From Pseudomonas sp. UBA6562 (GTDB lineage: Bacteria; Pseudomonadota; Gammaproteobacteria; Pseudomonadales; Pseudomonadaceae): a stretch of DNA of 64,000 nt. Every line of letters starts with the position of its first letter. Position 1 is the first letter of the stretch. Below are positions 58,746-64,000 of the stretch, one piece after another. Under the pieces are notes generated by a model that made no database searches, was not told the origin of the DNA, and worked only from the letters and a program-made list of their open reading frames with translations. The stretch is taken from assembly GCF_002434265.1 (NCBI RefSeq), contig NZ_DJJS01000005.1, forward strand, positions 124,001-188,000, read 5' to 3'. The position numbers and the translations under genes are program-made.

Positions 58746-59333
58746 TCAGCCCACCCAGCCGCTGGTCTTCATCGCCGAATACACCGCCACCAACGCCAAG
58801 ACCACGAACGCCGTCGCCGCCAGGCGTCGAATCAGCGTCAGCGGCAGCTTGTCGGCCGCGAAATTGCCTGCCAGCACCACCGGCACGTTGGCGATCAACA
58901 TCCCCAGCGTCGTGCCGATGATGACCATGATCAGGTCCGGATACTGCGCCGCCAGCATGACCGTGGCCACCTGGGTCTTGTCGCCGATCTCGGCCAGGAA
59001 GAAGGCGATCAACGTGGTCAGGAACGGGCCGAAACGCCGCGTGTTGCCGGCCTCGTCATCGTCCATCTTGTCCGGCACCAGGGTCCACAACGCCGTGGCG
59101 GTGAAGCTGGCCGCCAGCACCCAGTGCAGCACCGCTTCGCTGAAGAAACTGCTGAACCAGGCACCTACGGCACCGGCTGCGGCGTGGTTGGCGAGGGTGG
59201 CGGCGACGATGCCGGCGATGATCGGCCAGGGCTTGCGGAAGCGCGCGGCGAGAATGAGGGCGAGCAGTTGCGTCTTGTCGCCGATTTCGGCGAGGGCAAC
59301 GATGGCGGTGGGGACCAGCAGGGATTCCAACAT
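58746..59333 (-). CDS. GDT1/TMEM165-family manganese exporter (MneA-like)
   Basis: A 195-residue membrane protein of the UPF0016/GDT1 family with two copies of the cation motif E-x-G-D-(K/R)-T: ALAEIGDKTQLLAL (about residues 14-27) and FLAEIGDKTQVATVML (about 112-127). It has about six helices. Bacterial homologues (MneA) export Mn2+. The 5' leader carries a yybP-ykoY riboswitch, which supports manganese as the substrate. Confidence 0.92.
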   Translation of the reverse strand: MLESLLVPTAIVALAEIGDKTQLLALILAARFRKPWPIIAGIVAATLANHAAAGAVGAWFSSFFSEAVLHWVLAASFTATALWTLVPDKMDDDEAGNTRRFGPFLTTLIAFFLAEIGDKTQVATVMLAAQYPDLIMVIIGTTLGMLIANVPVVLAGNFAADKLPLTLIRRLAATAFVVLALVAVYSAMKTSGWVG

Positions 59334-59363
59334 CAGGGTTCCTACGGGGGCGGGTCGACACGG

Positions 59364-59412
59364 CTATGACACGTACGACCTCCCCGCCCCGGGTAAGGTG
59401 TGCGTGTCATAG
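59364..59412 (-). promoter_or_regulatory. Hairpin in the leader of the Mn exporter
   Basis: CTATGACACG (59364-59373) and CGTGTCATAG (59403-59412) form a 10-base-pair stem. It lies between the riboswitch core and the gene start, with GGGGAGG in its loop on the minus strand. It could serve as an expression platform hiding or exposing ribosome or terminator sequences. Confidence 0.5.
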
Positions 59413-59413
59413 G

Positions 59414-59540
59414 TCTTGTCAAACCCTGGACCCGTCTGTGCGGGTCCTTGGGTCGCACGCGCCATGGTCGGAGGACCAAGCATGTTGACGCGTACCGGGC
59501 GAGCGCTGGGCTCGCGGGAGACTACTCCCCTAGGACGGAG
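59414..59540 (-). promoter_or_regulatory. yybP-ykoY (Mn2+) riboswitch
   Basis: The minus-strand leader contains GGGGAGTAGT (59530-59521), the conserved 5' core, and then GTCAACATGCTTGG, matching the L3 region consensus GTCAACATxCTxG. GCGTGCGACC follows further on, with a GGACCCG/CGGGTCC hairpin (59428-59447). These are hallmarks of the manganese-sensing yybP-ykoY riboswitch. It precedes the GDT1-type exporter, its usual target. Confidence 0.85.
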
Positions 59541-59543
59541 CGG

Positions 59544-59572
59544 ATTCTGCCTAGGCCGAACGCATTCGGCAA
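59544..59572 (-). promoter_or_regulatory. Candidate sigma-70 promoter of the riboswitch transcript
   Basis: On the minus strand TTGCCG and CAGAAT are separated by 17 bases, ending just before the GGGGAGTAG core. It lies within the 42-base gap after rsmC. Confidence 0.5.
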
Positions 59573-59582
59573 GCGCTGATTG

Positions 59583-60581
59583 TCATCTGCGCATTGCCTG
59601 ATAAATGCGGAAGCCGGCGTCTTCGGTCAGTACCGAACAGTTGCCCAAAGCTGCCTCGATCAGCGGTTTGTAACGTAGGAAAGTATTGGCGACCAAGCGC
59701 ATTTCGCCGCCTTTTCGCAGATGTTCGCCTGATTTTTCCATCAAGGTTTCCGAGGCGCGGTAGTCCGTGTGGACGCCGGTATGGAATGGCGGATTGCTCA
59801 GAATGAGGTCCAGTTCCACCGGCGCATGGTCGATGCCGTCGCCACTGATGACGTCGGCGTCCAGGCCGTTGGCCGCCAGTGTCAGACGGCTGCTTGCCAC
59901 GGCGAAGGCATCGACGTCCAGCAGCGTCACCTGGCTTTCGGGGTAACGGCGTTTGACGATCGCCCCCAGCACCCCGGCCCCGCAGCCAAAATCCAGCACC
60001 TTGCCGGTGGGCAAATCCTCCAGGTGCTGCAACAGCAGCGCCGTGCCGCGGTCCAGGCGCCCATGGCTGAACACGCCGGGCAGGCTGAGCACCTGCAACG
60101 GGCCGTCGGCCAGGGGCAGCTCGAAGCGCTGGGCCAGATCGTTCAGCACCGGTGCGGCAGGGGCGTGTTCGACGGTGACCTGCCACAGCTGGCAGTGGCG
60201 GGCGCTGTCGAGTTTGCGCGGGGTGCCGAAGGCTTTCAGGGTCTTGGCGGCGCCTTCGATGCCGCCGCGTTTTTCGCCGACCAGGAACAATTCGCGTCCG
60301 GGCAGCCGTGCGGCGAGGGCGTCGAGCAGGTAACTGGCCAGCTCGCGGGATTTGGGCAGAAACACCACCGCGGCCTCGAAGTCCACCGCCGGTACGTCGG
60401 TGCCGTAGTGGCTGCGCCCGGCGAAGCGGCTGTCGAGCAGGGCATGGTCGCCGGCGTGCCAGGTCCAGCCTTGGGCGTTGGGCAGGCGGCCGAGCAGGTC
60501 GTCCGGGGCGGCCCCTGCGATCAGCAGCGGGCCTTGGAACAGCTCTGCCTGGCGGAGCAACACTTCACTGCGCGGGTCCAT
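59583..60581 (-). CDS. rsmC: 16S rRNA (guanine-1207-N2)-methyltransferase
   Basis: A 332-residue two-domain methyltransferase that uses SAM to modify G1207 of 16S rRNA. The C-terminal catalytic domain has SAM motif VLDFGCGAGVLGAIV (about residues 192-206), DVDAFAVASSRLT and the catalytic NPPF in LILSNPPFHTG. The N-terminal half is the degenerate substrate domain typical of RsmC. Starts MDPRSEVLLRQAELF. It is 54 bases from the hydroxyacid dehydrogenase gene and on the same strand. Confidence 0.92.
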   Translation of the reverse strand: MDPRSEVLLRQAELFQGPLLIAGAAPDDLLGRLPNAQGWTWHAGDHALLDSRFAGRSHYGTDVPAVDFEAAVVFLPKSRELASYLLDALAARLPGRELFLVGEKRGGIEGAAKTLKAFGTPRKLDSARHCQLWQVTVEHAPAAPVLNDLAQRFELPLADGPLQVLSLPGVFSHGRLDRGTALLLQHLEDLPTGKVLDFGCGAGVLGAIVKRRYPESQVTLLDVDAFAVASSRLTLAANGLDADVISGDGIDHAPVELDLILSNPPFHTGVHTDYRASETLMEKSGEHLRKGGEMRLVANTFLRYKPLIEAALGNCSVLTEDAGFRIYQAMRR

Positions 60582-60635
60582 GGACGGCGTCTCCTGGAAA
60601 AAAGGGCGGAGTGTAACAGAGCCATGCCAGCCCCC

Positions 60636-61601
60636 TCAGCCCACCGTACGCCGCGGTTGCCCGGCGAAGAACGCCTGGGCGTTCTCGGCGAGCTGGCCGA
60701 CGATGCGCTGCCGCGCTTCTACCGCGCCCCAGGCCGAATGGGGCGTGACGATCAAGCGTGGGATGTCGCCGGCCAGCAAAGGATTGCCGCTGACGGGGGG
60801 TTCGACGCTCAGCACATCGGTCGCCGCTCCGCCCAAGTGGCCGCTGCGCAGGGCGTCGGCCAGCGCCTGTTCGTCGATCAATCCGCCGCGCGCCGTGTTG
60901 ACCAGCAGCGCGCCCGGTTTGAGCAAGGCCAGCTCGGCAGCCCCGAGCAGGTTGCGCGTCTGCTCGGTGAGCGGGCAATGCAAGGTCAGCGCATCGACCT
61001 GCGGCAGCAGCTCGGCCAGCGGCAGGCGGTCGTCACGGGCGGGGCGGCCGGGCACCTGGCCACTCAGTACGCGCATGCCGAAGGCTTCGGCCAGGCGCGC
61101 TACCGCGCTGCCCAGTTCGCCATGGCCGAGCAGGCCGAGGGTCTTGCCCTCGAGTTCGACGATGGGGAAGTCCAGCAGGCAGAACTGCCGGGCAGCGGCC
61201 CAACGGCCGTCGGCGACCGCGCGCTGGTAGTCGCACAGGCGCGTGGCCAGGGCCAGGAGCAGGGCCAAGGTGTGCTGGGCGACCGACGGCGTGCCGTAAC
61301 CCTGGCAGTTGCACACCGTGACGCCCTGGGCGCGTGCGGCTTTGAGGTCGACATTGTTGGTGCCGGTGGCGGCCACCAGAATCAGTTGCACCTGCGGGTT
61401 GGCAGCCAGTACCTCGGCGTCGATCACCACCTTGTTGGTGATGACCACCTTGGCGCCCTGTAGGCGCTGCGCGACGTCGTCTGGCGCGGTGGCCTCGTGC
61501 AGGCGCAGCTCGTCGAAGGCGCTGGACAGCGGGGCGAGGTCGAGGTCGCCCAAGTCGAGGGAGGCAAGGTCGAGAAATACGGCGCGACGCAGACTGGGCA
61601 T
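60636..61601 (-). CDS. D-2-hydroxyacid dehydrogenase (glycerate/hydroxypyruvate reductase type)
   Basis: A 321-residue NAD(P)-dependent D-isomer-specific dehydrogenase. NAD motif LGLLGHGELGSAVA (about residues 152-165). The catalytic triad is Arg in VNTARGGLIDE, Glu in DVLSVEPP, and His in IVTPHSAWG. It reduces hydroxypyruvate, glyoxylate or similar 2-oxoacids; the specific substrate is not decided. Same strand as rsmC. Confidence 0.9.
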   Translation of the reverse strand: MPSLRRAVFLDLASLDLGDLDLAPLSSAFDELRLHEATAPDDVAQRLQGAKVVITNKVVIDAEVLAANPQVQLILVAATGTNNVDLKAARAQGVTVCNCQGYGTPSVAQHTLALLLALATRLCDYQRAVADGRWAAARQFCLLDFPIVELEGKTLGLLGHGELGSAVARLAEAFGMRVLSGQVPGRPARDDRLPLAELLPQVDALTLHCPLTEQTRNLLGAAELALLKPGALLVNTARGGLIDEQALADALRSGHLGGAATDVLSVEPPVSGNPLLAGDIPRLIVTPHSAWGAVEARQRIVGQLAENAQAFFAGQPRRTVG

Positions 61602-62106
61602 GGGAGGCTCCGGTGGTCGGATGTGAGGGCAGGGGTGTCAATCAACCTGAAGGGGGTGGGGGTGTCAAGGCGGGCAACTGGCTGCGAGCGAGGCGCGTCG
61701 GGGGATCGAGCGCAAATGCCCCTCGATCTGCGGATGCGATCGATGCCCTTCGTCGAGCATCGACTTCGGCGGGTCGCGCAGGTCGCTTCGGCAGGGCAGC
61801 GCCTTGCGCTCGGGCGTGTGATCGGCACCGAGGCTGGGCATAATGCGGCACCGCGTGCGGCAATTGAGTGGCACCTTGCCATTGTGTAGAAATCAGCCAT
61901 GCTTCATTCCGCCCAGGCCCGCTCGACTGTAGCGCCGAAGGGGTGGGTATCCAGCTTGCGTCTGGGGAATCTGGGCCGCTGCCCAGGCTGGCTTCAGTCT
62001 CGGCAGGGATGTTCGGAAACGGATGAAACGCCTGGCACCTGGGCGTGCCTGGAGCATTGCTGAACGCACTCGTTGCCATAACAAGAAACGACACGGAGTA
62101 AGGTCG
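61602..62106. other. Divergent region, hydroxyacid dehydrogenase / DUF1302 gene
   Basis: 505 bases carrying promoters for both flanking genes. GGAG at 62096-62099 is the ribosome site for the DUF1302 gene. No RNA gene or conserved ORF was recognised. Confidence 0.5.
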
Positions 62107-63993
62107 ATGAAATCTGCCAACATCCTCTGGCGCCGGGCCAAGTTGCCCCTGGCCGCCAGCCTCGCTTCAACCCTTGCCGGCCCTGCGTTCGGGGTCAACT
62201 TCAACATCGGCGAGATCGAGGGCCAGTTCGACTCCTCGCTGTCGATCGGCGCCAGTTGGTCCACGGCCAGCCCCAACCGGAACCTGATCGGCGTCAACAA
62301 CGGCGGCAAGGGCCTGTCGCAGACCTCCGACGATGGCCACCTCAACTTCAAGCGCGGCGAGACTTTTTCGAAGATCTTCAAGGGCATCCACGACCTGGAG
62401 CTCAAGTACGGCGATACCGGCGTGTTCGTGCGCGGCAAGTACTGGTACGACTTCGAATTGAAGGACGAAGGCCGCGAGTTCAAGGACATCAGCGATTCCA
62501 ACCGCAAGGAAGGCGCCAAGTCGTCGGGCGCCGAACTGCTCGACGCTTTCGTCTACCACAACTATTCGATCGGCGATCAACCGGGTTCGGTGCGTTTCGG
62601 CAAGCAGGTGGTGAGCTGGGGCGAAAGCACCTTCATCGGCAACGGCATCAACGCCATCAACCCCATCGATGTGTCGGCCTTCCGCCGGCCCGGCGCCGAG
62701 ATCAAGGAAGGGCTGATTCCGGTCAACATGTTCTACGTGTCGCAGAGCCTGACCGACAACCTGTCCGCCGAAGCCTTCTACCAGTTGGAATGGGACCAGA
62801 CGGTGGTGGACAACTGCGGCACCTTCTTCTCGCAAGCCGACATCATCGCCGACGGCTGCGACGGCAACCTGCGCGTGCTCAACAGCAGCCGCACCTTGCC
62901 GGCCGCCGCCCAGGGCTTTCTTGCCAGCCAGGGCGTGAGCGCCAACGAAGAGGGCGTGCTGGTGCGCCGCGGCGCGGACCGCGATGCCCGCGACAGCGGC
63001 CAGTTCGGCGTGGCGTTGCGCTACATGTTCGAGCCGCTGGACACCGAATTCGGCGCCTATTTCATGAACTACCACAGCCGTGCGCCGATCTTCAGCGCCA
63101 CCGGCGCGCCGGTCTCGGCGTTCCGCGGCGTGGGCGGTCTGCCGGCGGCCTTGCGGCCCTTGGCGCCCTTGGTCATCGCCGGCAGTTCGCAGTACTTCGT
63201 CGAGTACCCGGAAGACATCCGCCTGTACGGGCTGAGTTTCTCCACCACGCTGCCCACCGGCACGGCGTGGAGCGGCGAGGTGAGCTACCGGCCCAACGCA
63301 CCGGTGCAGCTCAACACCACCGACATCCTCTATTCTGGTGTACGACCACTGGGCGGGGCGCTGAGCAACGCCTCCCTGCTCAACGGCGTGCCGGGCCAGG
63401 ACCTGCACGGCTACCGGCGCAAGGAAGTGACCCAGTTCCAGACCACCCTCACGCACTTCTTCGATCAGGTGATGGGCGCGAGCCGCATGACCCTGGTCGG
63501 CGAACTGGGCGTGACCCATGTGGGCGGCCTGGAAAGCGCCTACGACACCCGTTACGGCCGCGACCCGGTGTTCGGCCCCGGCCCCTTGCCGGCCACCGGC
63601 GGGCAGGACACCTGCCAGGCGCTCAACGCCAGCACCCTCGGCGGGGCGGGCGCAGGCGCGTCCACGGCCAACCTCAATCGCAAGTGCGAGAACGACGGCT
63701 ACACCACCAGCACCTCGTGGGGCTATCGCACACGGGTGATCTGGGAATACCCGGACGTCTTCGCCGGGGTCAACCTCAAGCCCAGCGTGGCCTGGTCCCA
63801 CGACGTGTCCGGCTACTCGCCAGGCCCGGGCGGCAATTTCGAGGAAGGGCGCAAAGCCGTCAGCCTGGGGGTGGATGCCGAATACCAGAACACCTACACC
63901 ACCAGCCTGTCGTACACCAATTTCTTCGACGGCAAGTACAGCACCGTGGATGACCGCGACTTCGTCGCCCTCAGCTTCGGCGTGAACTTCTAA
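62107..63993 (+). CDS. DUF1302 family outer-membrane-associated protein
   Basis: A 628-residue protein with an N-terminal signal (WRRAKLPLAASLASTLAGPAFG). It is beta-strand rich and ends in DFVALSFGVNF, a terminal aromatic residue typical of outer-membrane barrels. VNFNIGEIEGQFDSSLSIGASW at the start of the mature part, GKQVVSWGESTFIGNGINAINP (about residues 165-186) and FRRPGAEIKEGLIPVNM mark the DUF1302 family. In Pseudomonas this gene is usually followed by a DUF1329 gene and linked to lipid/organic substrate transport. The partner would be just outside the window. Confidence 0.9.
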   Translation: MKSANILWRRAKLPLAASLASTLAGPAFGVNFNIGEIEGQFDSSLSIGASWSTASPNRNLIGVNNGGKGLSQTSDDGHLNFKRGETFSKIFKGIHDLELKYGDTGVFVRGKYWYDFELKDEGREFKDISDSNRKEGAKSSGAELLDAFVYHNYSIGDQPGSVRFGKQVVSWGESTFIGNGINAINPIDVSAFRRPGAEIKEGLIPVNMFYVSQSLTDNLSAEAFYQLEWDQTVVDNCGTFFSQADIIADGCDGNLRVLNSSRTLPAAAQGFLASQGVSANEEGVLVRRGADRDARDSGQFGVALRYMFEPLDTEFGAYFMNYHSRAPIFSATGAPVSAFRGVGGLPAALRPLAPLVIAGSSQYFVEYPEDIRLYGLSFSTTLPTGTAWSGEVSYRPNAPVQLNTTDILYSGVRPLGGALSNASLLNGVPGQDLHGYRRKEVTQFQTTLTHFFDQVMGASRMTLVGELGVTHVGGLESAYDTRYGRDPVFGPGPLPATGGQDTCQALNASTLGGAGAGASTANLNRKCENDGYTTSTSWGYRTRVIWEYPDVFAGVNLKPSVAWSHDVSGYSPGPGGNFEEGRKAVSLGVDAEYQNTYTTSLSYTNFFDGKYSTVDDRDFVALSFGVNF

Positions 63994-64000
63994 GCACTCG

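Noticed and set aside
62030..62060. Sigma-54 promoter (TGGCAC near 62036) upstream of the DUF1302 gene
   Set aside because: The GG and GC elements are one base out of the strict -24/-12 spacing, so it is not a convincing site.

Overview
The window is chromosomal DNA of a high-GC gammaproteobacterium, almost certainly a Pseudomonas of the P. putida group. The evidence is the conserved block lolB-ispE-tRNA-Gln-prs-rplY-pth-ychF next to hemA-prfA-prmC-moeB-murI, followed by a photolyase/LitR light-response cluster, hemH, upp-uraA, hpt and mqo. Residue-level similarity to known Pseudomonas proteins (Prs, HemA, Mqo, EptA, Fsr) agrees. No phage, integron, insertion sequence, CRISPR array or rRNA operon was seen, so this is mostly core genome with small lineage-specific patches.

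Layout. 1-1737: the left edge cuts a condensin operon (mksF kleisin, then mksE, minus strand). 2057-7551: a hypothetical gene with rimI, a DUF3053 lipoprotein, a CHASE4-PAS-GGDEF-EAL cyclic-di-GMP enzyme and a small DUF2628 membrane protein. 7913-13565: tRNA-Met, a FecR-like anti-sigma factor with a Fur-box-like site but no sigma gene, two MFS exporters (one Fsr-like), a truncated ECF sigma remnant and a TIGR03862 flavoprotein. 13566-13955: an unusual duplicated element carrying a cluster of DnaA boxes. 13943-17168: HDAC-like deacetylase, GNAT, TesB thioesterase, HAD phosphatase. 17639-20567: a complete iron/cobalamin-type ABC importer (binding protein, permease, ATPase, each overlapping the next by 4 bases). 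20601-23935: a three-gene minus-strand group (M48 membrane protease, two-TM protein, leucine-rich-repeat protein). 24409-29261: AraC regulator, eptA, divergent PAP2 phosphatase and an SDR.

29340-41028 is the housekeeping core: translation (YchF, Pth, L25, PrfA, PrmC), PRPP synthesis, isoprenoids (IspE), lipoprotein export (LolB), tetrapyrroles (HemA) and murein (MurI). 41050-47213 is a light/DNA-repair cluster: SDR-like protein, PhrB, a MerR-type class II LitR regulator, a DUF523/DUF1722 protein, a divergent FAD oxidoreductase and a TIGR01777 epimerase. Two promoters in it carry the same paired TTGTA-type palindromes with an 18-bp period, which are good candidates for the LitR operator. 47229-53464 holds hemH, uracil salvage (upp-uraA), hpt, two small genes and mqo.

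54063-63993 holds small conserved proteins, a YajG lipoprotein, an acyltransferase, a CPXCG/DUF2007 pair, a SRAP-family protein that has lost its catalytic Cys2 and His, an M48 lipoprotein protease, a GDT1/MneA-type Mn exporter behind a yybP-ykoY riboswitch, rsmC, a 2-hydroxyacid dehydrogenase and a DUF1302 outer-membrane protein.

The observations most worth following are the duplicated DnaA-box element (13629-13955), the predicted LitR operators (45057-45083 and 46172-46198), the degenerate SRAP (57150-57770), the broken FecI/FecR system (8085-12310) and the riboswitch-exporter unit (58746-59572). I did not find a clearly new multi-gene system; these are my best candidates.
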